Origin: Actinomycetes bacterium | Lineage (GTDB): Bacteria > Actinomycetota > Acidimicrobiia > Acidimicrobiales > RAAP-2 | NCBI GenBank assembly: GCA_021831125.1 | Contig: JAKBNI010000014.1 | Coordinates: 1-35,558, forward strand | Direction: 5' to 3' | Length of the DNA: 35,558 nucleotides | In this document: positions 24,145 through 31,776 of the stretch, in pieces | Layout of the letters: the number at the start of each line of letters is the position of its first letter | How positions within the stretch are numbered: the first letter of the stretch is position 1 | Program-made: the position numbers and the translations under genes | Notes under the pieces: generated by a model | The model's database searches: none | What the model was told of the DNA's origin: nothing | What the model saw: the letters and a program-made list of their open reading frames with translations, nothing else

Positions 24145-25674
24145 ATGACCTTCTCCTCACCCCAAGACAGCGCAGACCCCACGACCACGGACGAGTTGGT
24201 CCGTCGAGCGGCGGCGGCGGAAGAGGCGTTCGACGCCTGGTCCGTTCAGCCTCCACGAACGCGGGCGCGCGCTCTGGCCGGCGCGGCGAGTGCGCTCGAG
24301 GCGCGAGCCGACGAACTCGTCGGACTCGCGACCCGTGAGACGGGACTGACCGAGCCTCGTCTGCGAGGGGAGGTGAGGCGCACGTGCGTGCAGCTTCGCC
24401 TCTTCGCGGATCTCGTGGCCGACGGGGAGTACCTCGACGTCCGGATCGACGAGGCCGATCCCGACTTCGTGCTGGGTCCCCGACCCGACCTGCGACGGAT
24501 GATGGTCCCCGTGGGGCCCGTACTCAACTTCGCCGCCAGCAACTTCCCGTTCGCCTTCTCCGTTCCCGGCGGCGACACGGCGTCGGCGCTGGCTGCGGGC
24601 TGTTCGGTCGTGGTGAAGGCCCATTGGGGCCACCCCGAGCTGTCTCGCCTGGTCGGAGCGATCATGAGCGACGCGCTGGAGGCCGCGGGCGCCCCCCGGG
24701 GCACCCTGCAGGTCATCTACGGCCAGGAGCAGGGCGTGGCGATGTTGAAGGACCCCCGGATCCGTGCCGCGACCTTCACGGGGTCCCTCGGGGCCGGCCG
24801 CATGCTCGCCGACGTCGCCGCGGCCCGACCGGCCCCGATCCCCTTCTACGGCGAGCTAGGCAGCGTCAATCCCGAGTTCGTCACCCGCGCGAGGCTCGAG
24901 GGTGGCGGGCGCGAGGTGGCCACCGGCTACGTCGCCAGCGTGGCCCTGTCGGCCGGACAGTTCTGCACCAAGCCCGGCTTCCTCTTCGTGTCCGACCTCG
25001 CGGCGGTCGCCGGGACGATCTCCGAGGCGGCCGCGTCGGTGGGTGAGCACCGCCTGCTCAACCGGCGCATCGCTGAAGGCTACGCACTGCGCCGGGATGA
25101 CGTCCTCGCGGCCGAGGGCGTCACCGTCCTCGCGCGCGGGAGCGTCCGCTGGGACGAGGACGGCCACGCGTGGGCGACGCCCACCCTGGTTGGGGTGTCG
25201 CTGGCGACGCTTGAGGTACGGGGATCGGTGCTGCTCGACGAGGCCTTCGGGCCGCTGTCGATCGTCGTCGAGTACTCCAGCGAGGCGGACCTACCGGCGG
25301 TCGTGCGCCGCCTCTTCCCGGGGAACCTCACCGGAGGGGTCCACGCGCGCGAGGGCGAGGAGACCCCAGAGCTTCGAGCGCTGCTGCGCGAGCTCAGCCG
25401 CACCTCGGGTCGCGTGCTGGTCAACGGCTGGCCGACCGGGGTCTCGGTGACGCCCGCGATGCAGCACGGGGGCCCGTGGCCGGCGACCACCGGGGGCCTG
25501 GGGACGTCCGTGGGCACGGACGCGGTGACCCGATTCCTGCGGGGCGTCACGTACCAGAACGTGCCCCAGGCGCTCCTGCCCGAGCCGCTGCGCGACGACA
25601 ACCCGTGGGGGGTGCCCCGGCGGTACGCGCCCGCGGGGGAGTCGGCGTCCTGGGGCTCCCGTGCCTCCACCTGA
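24145..25674 (+). CDS. 2-oxoglutarate semialdehyde dehydrogenase (ALDH family)
   Basis: This 509 aa aldehyde dehydrogenase has the catalytic Cys274 in SAGQFCTKPGF, the general base Glu237 in FYGELGSVNPEF, the cofactor Lys158 in VVVKAHWGHPE and the nucleotide loop FTGSLGAGR. The SAGQFCTKPG motif is typical of the hydroxyproline-linked 2-oxoglutarate semialdehyde dehydrogenases. It would oxidise 2-oxoglutarate semialdehyde to 2-oxoglutarate with NAD(P)+, the last step of the pathway, feeding the TCA cycle. The ATG lies three bases after the epimerase stop codon, and it is the last gene of the operon. A bulged hairpin lies immediately after it. Confidence 0.87.
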   Translation: MTFSSPQDSADPTTTDELVRRAAAAEEAFDAWSVQPPRTRARALAGAASALEARADELVGLATRETGLTEPRLRGEVRRTCVQLRLFADLVADGEYLDVRIDEADPDFVLGPRPDLRRMMVPVGPVLNFAASNFPFAFSVPGGDTASALAAGCSVVVKAHWGHPELSRLVGAIMSDALEAAGAPRGTLQVIYGQEQGVAMLKDPRIRAATFTGSLGAGRMLADVAAARPAPIPFYGELGSVNPEFVTRARLEGGGREVATGYVASVALSAGQFCTKPGFLFVSDLAAVAGTISEAAASVGEHRLLNRRIAEGYALRRDDVLAAEGVTVLARGSVRWDEDGHAWATPTLVGVSLATLEVRGSVLLDEAFGPLSIVVEYSSEADLPAVVRRLFPGNLTGGVHAREGEETPELRALLRELSRTSGRVLVNGWPTGVSVTPAMQHGGPWPATTGGLGTSVGTDAVTRFLRGVTYQNVPQALLPEPLRDDNPWGVPRRYAPAGESASWGSRAST

Positions 25675-25715
25675 GGGCGACCTGGGGTCCGACGCTCGCG
25701 GGCGAGGTCGCGCCC
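25675..25715. terminator. Candidate bidirectional terminator between convergent genes
   Basis: GGGCGACCT (25675-25683) can pair with AGGTCGCGCCC (25705-25715) with a 2-base bulge. The hairpin exactly fills the 42-base gap between the aldehyde dehydrogenase stop and the stop of the converging reductase gene. No T-run is visible. Confidence 0.4.
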
Positions 25716-25716
25716 G

Positions 25717-26628
25717 TCAGAGGGACTCGTAGATCTCCACCGCGACCACGAGATCCTGCCAGGGCATCCCGGAGCTCTTGAAGACCCGCGGTCGGTCAGG
25801 ACTGGCGTGGACGTAGCCCCGGACGACGTCGCGCATCGCGACGAGGCTCGCGGGGTCGAGTCGACCCTCTCGGACCGGGGTCAGAACGTCGCCCGACTCG
25901 CGTAACGCCATCGCCGGATCTTCGACGACCACCTGGGCTCGCTCGACGAGGGCCGTGTCGAGTTCTCGAGCGTCGGGCTCGTGCGAGCCGACCGCTATGA
26001 CCAGCGTGCCGTCCGAGACCAACGACCCGTCCACGACGGGTGAACGGGACGTCGTCGCGCACACCACGACGTCCGCGTCACGCACGTCGCTCGGCCGGCC
26101 GACTCGAGCGGCGGCCCCACGCCCCTCCAGGAGGGCAACGAGGTCCTTGGTCCGGCGGGGATCGCGGCCCACCACGGTGACGCGTCCCACCTCGCGGACG
26201 GCCTGGAGAGCCTCGATGTGGCCCAGGGCCTGGACGCCGGCGCCGAAGACCACGAGGTGCTCGACCGACGGCGGCGCGAGGTGGTCCGCCACGGCAGCGG
26301 ACACCGCCGGCGTCCGCAGCGCGGTCAAGGCGGAGCCGTCCATGAGCGCGAGCGGGCTCAGGGTGGCGGCATCCAGGAGTACGTAGATGCCCTGGATCCG
26401 GTCGAGGCCCCGTGAGGGGTTCTCCGGTGCGACCGTCGAGACCTTGGCGCCAACGTAGTCACCGATGGCCGAAGGCATGTACAGGAGTTGCCCGTGCTCG
26501 AGCTCGATGATGGTGCGTGCGAAGTCCCTCGACGGGTCGACGTCGCCCTCGAGCCCGCGTTGGACGACCCTGACGGCGCCGCTCATGTCGACGGCGCGGG
26601 CCATCTCCTCGGCCGTCAGCCAGATCAT
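25717..26628 (-). CDS. Ornithine cyclodeaminase/mu-crystallin family (pyrroline-2-carboxylate reductase?)
   Basis: This 303 aa protein (from the ATG at 26628) belongs to the ornithine cyclodeaminase/mu-crystallin family. It begins MIWLTAEEMARAV, has GQLLYMPSA, KVSTVAPENPSRG and the nucleotide-binding motif VVFGAGVQALGHIEAL (about residues 125-140). In loci with cis- or trans-3-hydroxyproline dehydratases, family members reduce pyrroline-2-carboxylate to L-proline with NAD(P)H. The adjacent enolase-superfamily gene fits that pairing. Ornithine cyclodeaminase or another imine reductase remains possible. An alternative GTG start lies at 26655. It is transcribed after the enolase-like gene, about 117 bases downstream, and converges on the main catabolic operon. 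Confidence 0.78.
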   Translation of the reverse strand: MIWLTAEEMARAVDMSGAVRVVQRGLEGDVDPSRDFARTIIELEHGQLLYMPSAIGDYVGAKVSTVAPENPSRGLDRIQGIYVLLDAATLSPLALMDGSALTALRTPAVSAAVADHLAPPSVEHLVVFGAGVQALGHIEALQAVREVGRVTVVGRDPRRTKDLVALLEGRGAAARVGRPSDVRDADVVVCATTSRSPVVDGSLVSDGTLVIAVGSHEPDARELDTALVERAQVVVEDPAMALRESGDVLTPVREGRLDPASLVAMRDVVRGYVHASPDRPRVFKSSGMPWQDLVVAVEIYESL

Positions 26629-26745
26629 CGAACCCCGAGCCACGTCCGTTGGCACCGTCGCGGGTCCCGAGCGACGCCGACGAGGGGGAGACGACTCGTC
26701 GGCGTCGCCGGAGGGGTTGTGGGGCCGCGACCCGTCGTCACGAGG

Positions 26746-27873
26746 TCAACTCTTGGTCGGGCCCGTCGTCAGTTGCGGTTCGCCGAGGAGCGCAGGGTCA
26801 ACCTCGATCCCCAGCCCGGGCGCGTGGGCTCCGGTGACGACGCCTCGACCGCTCTGAGAGCGTGGCGCGTAGCCCGCGACGTGCTCCATCACCCAGTCGT
26901 TCATGTACGACGCGGCAAAGAGCGCCTCGGCCCCGGTGCTGGCCGCCAGGTGGCTGACCGCGGCGGTCGTGAGGTCGCCACCCCACGTGTCCTCGATGGT
27001 CATGCGAAGTCCCAGTGCCTCGCAGAGGTCGCGCATCTTGCGCGCCTTCGTGAGTCCACCCACACGGCTGATCTTGAGGTTGATGCCCTCCATGGCTCGG
27101 GCGTCGTAGGCTCGAAGCAAAGCGAGGGGATCGACGATGATCTCGTCGAGGATCATGGGCAGATCGCAGCGCTCGCGCACGACGAGACACTCCTCGAGTG
27201 TCCGGCACGGCTGCTCGAGGTAAACGCGATCGAACGGGTCGAGCAGGCGGGCGGCAACCACCGCGTCCTGCAGAGCCCATCCACAGTTGGCGTCGGCGAC
27301 GATGACGTCATTCGCTTCGGTGGCGTTCACAATGGTCGAGACACGTGCGACGTCCTCGCGCGGTGCCGCCCCCACTTTGAGCTGGAATCGGTGCACGCCC
27401 TCGGCACGACGGGCGAGGACGTGATCGACCATGTCCTCACTCGAGGCGAGGGGGATCGCGACGTAGAGGGGCACGTCCTCCACCCGTCGTCCACCGAGAA
27501 GCGTGTACACGGGTTGACCGACCACCTTGCCGTACGCGTCCCAGCACGCGATGTCGACCGCGGACTTGGCGTAGCCGTGGCCGGACAGGACGGTGTCCAT
27601 CGTCTCGTTTATCAGACTCAGGTTCTCGACGTCGAGGCCGAGCAGTGATCTCGCAAACTCCGCTATTGCCGGTACGGCGCCGCCGGGGAAACCGGGAAGG
27701 TAGTTGGATCCGAGGGGACAGACTTCACCGTATCCCTCGACGCCATCGGTCGTGGTCACCCGCACGACGGTGCTCGACAGAGTGCGAATGGTCCGATTCC
27801 CGGACATGACGTAGTCGCCGTGCGCGTAGGTCAGGTCGTAGGAGAAGACGTCAATGCGCGCGATAGCGGACAC
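26746..27873 (-). CDS. Enolase-superfamily enzyme, probable cis-3-hydroxyproline dehydratase
   Basis: This 375 aa enzyme has the two-domain enolase superfamily fold of the muconate-lactonizing group. The capping domain starts SAIARIDVFSYDL. The acid/base Lys166 lies in FQLKVG; the metal ligands appear as Asp194 (VADANCGW), Glu220 (VYLEQPC) and Asp243 (MILDEIIVD); the opposite Lys267 is in NLKISRVGGL. The first Lys of the usual KxK motif is Gln164 here. Known members beside hydroxyproline genes dehydrate cis-3-hydroxy-L-proline or epimerise proline betaines; the adjacent cyclodeaminase-family reductase favours dehydratase. The GTG at 27873 was chosen because the family N-terminus begins there and a TATATC lies six bases upstream (leaderless). 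An ATG at 27900 would add nine residues. Confidence 0.78.
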   Translation of the reverse strand: MSAIARIDVFSYDLTYAHGDYVMSGNRTIRTLSSTVVRVTTTDGVEGYGEVCPLGSNYLPGFPGGAVPAIAEFARSLLGLDVENLSLINETMDTVLSGHGYAKSAVDIACWDAYGKVVGQPVYTLLGGRRVEDVPLYVAIPLASSEDMVDHVLARRAEGVHRFQLKVGAAPREDVARVSTIVNATEANDVIVADANCGWALQDAVVAARLLDPFDRVYLEQPCRTLEECLVVRERCDLPMILDEIIVDPLALLRAYDARAMEGINLKISRVGGLTKARKMRDLCEALGLRMTIEDTWGGDLTTAAVSHLAASTGAEALFAASYMNDWVMEHVAGYAPRSQSGRGVVTGAHAPGLGIEVDPALLGEPQLTTGPTKS

Positions 27874-27879
27874 GCTAAA

Positions 27880-27892
27880 GATATACCACATA
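27880..27892 (-). promoter_or_regulatory. Promoter/operator region of the enolase-like gene
   Basis: On the minus strand TATGTGGTATATC runs up to six bases before the GTG start. TATATC can serve as a -10 element for a leaderless mRNA. The 12-mer TATGTGGTATAT matches TATGTGAAATAT (13566-13577) before the LIV-type operon at 10 of 12 positions. Confidence 0.4.
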
Positions 27893-28031
27893 TTACTCAT
27901 CGAGAGCCCTCGGGCGAGCCCTGCCAGACGCCGGCGCCCGCGGCCCGTCGTCTCTCACCGAGACGCCCGCGACGGGCGCCGCCATGGCGTTTCGCCCCTA
28001 TTTGGGCTGATGGTCCCTAGCCGCGTCGGAT

Positions 28032-28037
28032 TACCTT
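28032..28037 (+). promoter_or_regulatory. Possible -10 element (TACCTT), leaderless DUF4010 gene
   Basis: TACCTT is followed by CGAGAC and then the ATG at 28044, with no Shine-Dalgarno sequence. Confidence 0.45.
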
Positions 28038-28043
28038 CGAGAC

Positions 28044-29276
28044 ATGGCCCACGTGACGGCCTTCGCGTACTCGCTCGCGCTGGGTCTCCTCGTAGGGCTC
28101 GAGCGTGAGCGGAGCGTGGCCGCGGGCGACCGTCAGGCCCTCGGACTCCGGACCTTCGCGCTCATCGCGCTCGTCGGAACGGCCGCACGAATGGTGTCGG
28201 TCACCGTGCTCGCGGTGGGTGCCCTCGTCGTGGGTGCGCTCGTCATTGTCGGGTACCTTCGCACCAGCGACGCCGACCCCGGCACGACGACCGAGGTTGC
28301 CGCGGTGGCCGTCTACCTCCTCGGGGCGCTGTGCTACACCGACGCCGCCGTCTCCCTGGCCCTGGCCGTGACCATGACCGTGCTACTGGCGAGCAAGAGC
28401 CGACTCCACCAGCTCGTCAGAGAGGCTCTCACCCAGCCCGAACTCGAGGACCTCCTGAAGTTCCTCGTTATCTCGGTGGTGATCTTCCCCTTCTTGCCCA
28501 ATCGGGCGGTCGGCCCCTACGGTGTCGTCAATCCCTTCCGGATCTGGTACCTGGTCGTGTTGATCGCATCTATCTCGTGGCTCGGCTACGTCGCGACGCG
28601 GATTCTCGGGCCTTCGCGTGGGCTCGTCGCCACCGGACTCGCGAGTGGCTTCGTGTCGGCGAGTGCCGCGACGGCGTCGATGGCACGCGCCGCCCGTGAC
28701 CCGGAACGCTTCGCCTGGGCGGTGGCCGGGGCGCAGTCGGCGAGCGTCGCTACCTATGTCGAGATCGTGGTGGCGGTGTTCGTCGTGAGCAGCCGCCTGG
28801 CCGTGCGCCTCGTCGCTCCGGCGCTCGCCGCAGCCCTCACGCTCGCGGTCGTGATCCTCCTTGAGGTCCGGTCCGACCGTGGTCGCCGGCCATCCGGTGG
28901 GACGGTGTCGTCGGGACGGGTCTTCGCCCTTGCGCCCACGGTCGGGCTCGCTGTGCTCCTCACCACGGCCCTTCTCCTTGGGCGCTGGCTCTCCTCGAGC
29001 GTCGGGGCGGGTGGGGTGGTCGCCACCCTCGGGGTCATGGGCTTCGCCGACGCACACGGGGGGAGCGTTGCGGGTGCCCTGCTCTTCGCCCACGGGGCGA
29101 TCGGTCATGAGGCGGCCCTGTGGACGATCATCGTCGCCTTCTCCGCGAACGCCGTCACCAAAGTCGTACTCGCCGCGACCGTGGGCGGCCGACGGTTTGG
29201 GCGCGCCTTCGGTCTCGGCTTCGGTCTTTCCCACCTGGTCTTTATCGGGGGCGTCGCGGTCGCCGCGCTCGTGTAA
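28044..29276 (+). CDS. MgtC/SapB and DUF4010 membrane protein
   Basis: This 410 aa protein has about 11-12 hydrophobic helices. The N-terminal part is MgtC/SapB-like (ALGLLVGLERER, then LGLRTFALIALVGTAARMV), and the C-terminal part matches DUF4010 (RAVGPYGVVNPFRIWYLVV in pieces, GLASGFVSASAATASMARAA, GFADAHGGSVA, NAVTKVVLA). The family's transport function is not established. It has its own presumed leaderless promoter and is divergent from the enolase-like gene, so I see no reason to place it in the hydroxyproline pathway. A short 6-bp inverted repeat (29275-29291) follows the stop codon. Confidence 0.85.
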   Translation: MAHVTAFAYSLALGLLVGLERERSVAAGDRQALGLRTFALIALVGTAARMVSVTVLAVGALVVGALVIVGYLRTSDADPGTTTEVAAVAVYLLGALCYTDAAVSLALAVTMTVLLASKSRLHQLVREALTQPELEDLLKFLVISVVIFPFLPNRAVGPYGVVNPFRIWYLVVLIASISWLGYVATRILGPSRGLVATGLASGFVSASAATASMARAARDPERFAWAVAGAQSASVATYVEIVVAVFVVSSRLAVRLVAPALAAALTLAVVILLEVRSDRGRRPSGGTVSSGRVFALAPTVGLAVLLTTALLLGRWLSSSVGAGGVVATLGVMGFADAHGGSVAGALLFAHGAIGHEAALWTIIVAFSANAVTKVVLAATVGGRRFGRAFGLGFGLSHLVFIGGVAVAALV

Positions 29277-29295
29277 GCCTCGACAAGGCTTCTGG

Positions 29296-29301
29296 TATAG
29301 T
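29296..29301 (+). promoter_or_regulatory. -10 element (TATAGT) of the tRNA-fMet gene
   Basis: TATAGT is close to the consensus TATAAT and lies 11 bases before the first base of the tRNA. A matching -35 is not clear. Confidence 0.55.
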
Positions 29302-29312
29302 GAGTGACCCAC

Positions 29313-29389
<77 letters not shown>

Positions 29390-29404
29390 AAGAAAGTGCA
29401 GGTC

Positions 29405-29430
29405 AGGGCCGGTGCGGAAGCACCGGCCCT
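29405..29430 (+). terminator. Terminator of the tRNA-fMet gene
   Basis: An 11-bp perfect stem (29405-29415 with 29420-29430) with a GGAA tetraloop lies 15 bases after the tRNA and is followed by TCT. It is a strong intrinsic-type hairpin. Confidence 0.8.
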
Positions 29431-29488
29431 TCTGCTGCCCCGGATCGCGTCCCACCGGATTCTCACCAATCCCGTCACATCCCACCGC

Positions 29489-29494
29489 TACGAT
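29489..29494 (+). promoter_or_regulatory. Possible -10 element (TACGAT) for the integrase gene
   Basis: TACGAT is followed by GCGGAC and then the ATG at 29501, the same leaderless spacing seen elsewhere in the window. It supports the choice of start. Confidence 0.4.
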
Positions 29495-29500
29495 GCGGAC

Positions 29501-30661
29501 ATGCGTGGATCGAAGCGCGAGCTGCGTCCAGGGGTCTGGGAGCTGCGGGTCTCCCTCGGCTACGACCCGGAGTCTGGCAAGCGCCACCAGGTCTCAAAGA
29601 CGTTCCACGGCGGCGCCCGGGCAGCCGATGCTGCCCTCCGGGACCTCGTGGACCATCAGGCCCCCGGCCGCACCGACGGCATGGGTGTCACGGTCGGCCA
29701 GCTCCTCGACCGCTGGCTTGAAGAGTGCGAACGCCTCGACCTCTCGCCGACGACTATCCGGAACTACCGCTCCCAGGTGAACGGGACCATCCGTCCCCGG
29801 CTCGGGAAGCTGAAGCTCCACCAGCTCACCCCGAAGCACCTTGACGACCTCTACGGCGCCTTGAAGGATGCCGGGAAGTCGCCCAAGACCATCCGCAACG
29901 TCCACGCCATCCTCTCCGCTGCTCTCCACCAAGCCGTCCGCTGGGGATGGCTCCGGGAGAACATCGCTGACCGGGCGAAGCCTCCCCGGGTCTCGAACCG
30001 CCGGGTCACGGCTCCTGCCGTGGACGTCGTCCAGCAGGTCATCGAAGAGGCAGAACGGCGGGATCCCCGTCTTGCTCCGCTCCTCATGCTCGCTGCACTC
30101 ACGGGGATGCGCCGAGGGGAGCTGTGTGCCCTTCGCTGGTCCGACGTCAACCTCGACATCGGCGTCCTCGATGTCTCGCGCTCCCTCGTCGTGGCGCCGG
30201 GCGGGCTCGCCGAGAAGAGCACCAAGACTGACCGCTCCCGGAAGGTCGCTCTCGACCCCGTCGGCATCGCCCTCCTCACCGCACACCGCAAGCAAGTCGA
30301 GGGTTGGGTCGCCAATGCCGGAGGGACGCTCGCCGACGACGCCTTCGTCTTCTCGCCGTACGTTGAGGCGACCACGCCCTTCCGGCCGGACAACGTGACG
30401 TCGTTCTTCATCCGGGTCCGGGACGCTGTCGGAGCACCCGACGTGCGTCTCCACGATCTCCGGCACTTCACGGCAACGCAGCTCATCCACGCGGGCATGG
30501 ACATCCGGACTGTGGCCGACTTCCTCGGCCATTCCGATCCCTCTCTCACGCTGCGGGTGTACTCCCATGCCATCGAGGAACGCACCCGGGCTGCTGCCAC
30601 CATCATGGGCCAGGTCCTTGCTGCCAAGAAGGAACCCGCCGCGCTGCCGTCTGGCGCATAA
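29501..30661 (+). CDS. int: Tyrosine site-specific integrase
   Basis: This 386 aa recombinase has an N-terminal AP2-like DNA-binding region (WELRVSLGYDPESGKRHQVSKTF), a SAM-like core-binding domain (about residues 60-150), and the C-terminal catalytic domain. Active-site residues are visible: Arg204 in TGMRRGELCALRW, His318-x2-Arg321 in LHDLRHFTATQL, His344 in FLGHSD and nucleophile Tyr354 in RVYSHA. It would insert and excise the element at the adjacent tRNA-fMet. The frame is open back to 29396, but the upstream part overlaps the tRNA terminator; the ATG at 29501 has a well placed TACGAT and begins the family N-terminus. An excisionase-like gene follows immediately. Confidence 0.93.
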   Translation: MRGSKRELRPGVWELRVSLGYDPESGKRHQVSKTFHGGARAADAALRDLVDHQAPGRTDGMGVTVGQLLDRWLEECERLDLSPTTIRNYRSQVNGTIRPRLGKLKLHQLTPKHLDDLYGALKDAGKSPKTIRNVHAILSAALHQAVRWGWLRENIADRAKPPRVSNRRVTAPAVDVVQQVIEEAERRDPRLAPLLMLAALTGMRRGELCALRWSDVNLDIGVLDVSRSLVVAPGGLAEKSTKTDRSRKVALDPVGIALLTAHRKQVEGWVANAGGTLADDAFVFSPYVEATTPFRPDNVTSFFIRVRDAVGAPDVRLHDLRHFTATQLIHAGMDIRTVADFLGHSDPSLTLRVYSHAIEERTRAAATIMGQVLAAKKEPAALPSGA

Positions 30662-30665
30662 GACT

Positions 30666-30686
30666 GGTCTCGTGTCCGACGAGACC
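30666..30686 (+). promoter_or_regulatory. Perfect 8-bp hairpin over the start of the excisionase-like gene
   Basis: GGTCTCGT (30666-30673) and ACGAGACC (30679-30686) form a perfect stem with a 5-base loop. It begins five bases after the integrase stop codon and covers the proposed GTG at 30672. It could end integrase transcripts or hide the start codon of the next gene. Confidence 0.5.
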
Positions 30687-31031
30687 GACCTCGAACCTCC
30701 CGAGCTTGCTGGCGCGGAGACTGTCGGACGCATCACGGTCACCCAGTTGGACTGGTGGAACGAGCACTCGGATGCCTTCAGCGAAGCCGTCGCCGTCATC
30801 GAGTGGGACGAGCTGCACGTCGAGCGCCGGACGGTCGGGCCTGTCATCGAGGAGCGCCCACCGCAGCGCCTCACCATGACTGTCGAGGAGGCAGCGATCG
30901 TGCTCGGCATCTCCCGGGCGACTGCCTACGACGCCGTGAGCCGTGGCGAGATTCCCTGCATCCGCATCGGCAGGCGCATCCTCATCCCGAAGGTGGCCTT
31001 GGAGCGGTTGCTGGACGGCGCTGGGCAGTAG
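30672..31031 (+). CDS. Helix-turn-helix protein, probable excisionase
   Basis: This 119 aa protein has an acidic N-terminal half (TQLDWWNEHSDAFSEAVAVI) of unknown role. The C-terminal MerR/excisionase-type helix-turn-helix spans about residues 70-115: TMTVEEAAIVLGISRATAYD, then GEIPCIRIGRRILIPKVALERLL. The second part is the wing that is typical of excisionase domain proteins. Its place right after the integrase supports a role as directionality factor. The open frame begins inside the integrase gene at 30567; the GTG at 30672 is the first start after the integrase stop codon, though the 30567 start cannot be excluded. No clear ribosome-binding site is seen. Confidence 0.75.
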   Translation: MSDETDLEPPELAGAETVGRITVTQLDWWNEHSDAFSEAVAVIEWDELHVERRTVGPVIEERPPQRLTMTVEEAAIVLGISRATAYDAVSRGEIPCIRIGRRILIPKVALERLLDGAGQ

Positions 31032-31058
31032 CGATCGAGACCAGTGGTCACATGCCCA

Positions 31059-31088
31059 TTGACAAAAGTCCTGGACATGTCGGATATT
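31059..31088 (+). promoter_or_regulatory. Promoter of the partition operon
   Basis: A consensus -35 TTGACA (31059-31064) and GATATT (31083-31088) with 18-base spacing lie upstream of parA. The ATGCA-N6-TGCAT repeats begin 12 bases later, in the position expected for autoregulation. Confidence 0.55.
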
Positions 31089-31099
31089 GATTTATGCAA

Positions 31100-31139
31100 A
31101 TGCATACGGCTGCATATCCATACATGCATACGGCTGCAT
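31100..31139. repeat. Two ATGCATACGGCTGCAT repeats, candidate partition site
   Basis: The 16-mer ATGCATACGGCTGCAT occurs at 31100-31115 and 31124-31139, a 24-base period. Its ends ATGCA and TGCAT are inverted repeats around six bases. Further TGCAT words lie on both sides. In type Ib partition systems the centromere lies upstream of parA and is bound by the ribbon-helix-helix protein, which fits this place. Confidence 0.65.
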
Positions 31140-31173
31140 GTCTGCATCCCACTTGTAGTAGGTGCTTCTCACC

Positions 31174-31776
31174 ATGCGACTCGCAATCACCAACCTCAAG
31201 GGAGGGACGGGGAAAACAACCACGGCCGTACACCTGGCAGCAGGTCTCGGCAGGCGTGGTCGTACGCTGCTCATCGACGCTGACCCACAGGGCTCTGCTA
31301 CCGAATGGGCACTGCTCATGGGGCAGGACTGCCCCTTCACTCTGCTGACGGACTCCGGCGAGGACCTACACCGCCGTCTGGCGGAGCTGGGCAATGGCTA
31401 CCAGCACGTCGTCATCGACACCCCGCCAGGACATGACGCTGTCGTCCGAAGCGCCATTCTCAGCGCGACCGACGTCCTCGTTCCGCTCGCTCCCAGCCTC
31501 ATGGACATCAACCGCCTGCGCCCCACGATCGAGCTGATCGCCGCCGTCGAACGACTGAACGCCCCGACCATCCGTGTGCTGCTCACCCGTGTTCGTCCCA
31601 ACACCCGCATGAGCCGCCTCGCCAGGGACACCCTCGGAGAACTCGGCATCCCCGTGGTCGATGCAGAGATTCCGCTCTTGGAGGCGTACGTCACGGGCTT
31701 CGGTCTCGTTCCTCCGGATGGACACCGCTACGGCGCCGTCCTGGACGAACTGCTCAGAAAGGAGGTGGCAGCATGA
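31174..31776 (+). CDS. parA: ParA-type partition ATPase (type Ib)
   Basis: This 200 aa ATPase has the deviant Walker A motif KGGTGKTTT (signature Lys9, P-loop Lys14), followed by LLIDADPQGSATEW (Walker A') and VVIDTPPGHD (Walker B). It lacks the N-terminal helix-turn-helix of long ParA proteins, so it is of the short type Ib. Such ATPases move plasmid copies along the nucleoid with a small centromere-binding protein. The ATG at 31174 begins the family N-terminus (MRLAITNLKGG) and has AGGTG about ten bases upstream; a GTG at 31162 is possible. Its stop overlaps the ATG of the next gene by four bases. Confidence 0.9.
   Translation: MRLAITNLKGGTGKTTTAVHLAAGLGRRGRTLLIDADPQGSATEWALLMGQDCPFTLLTDSGEDLHRRLAELGNGYQHVVIDTPPGHDAVVRSAILSATDVLVPLAPSLMDINRLRPTIELIAAVERLNAPTIRVLLTRVRPNTRMSRLARDTLGELGIPVVDAEIPLLEAYVTGFGLVPPDGHRYGAVLDELLRKEVAA

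Noticed and set aside
31100..31139. CRISPR-like array
   Set aside because: Only two 16-base copies with an 8-base gap, no cas genes, and a position before parA; a partition or operator site explains it better.
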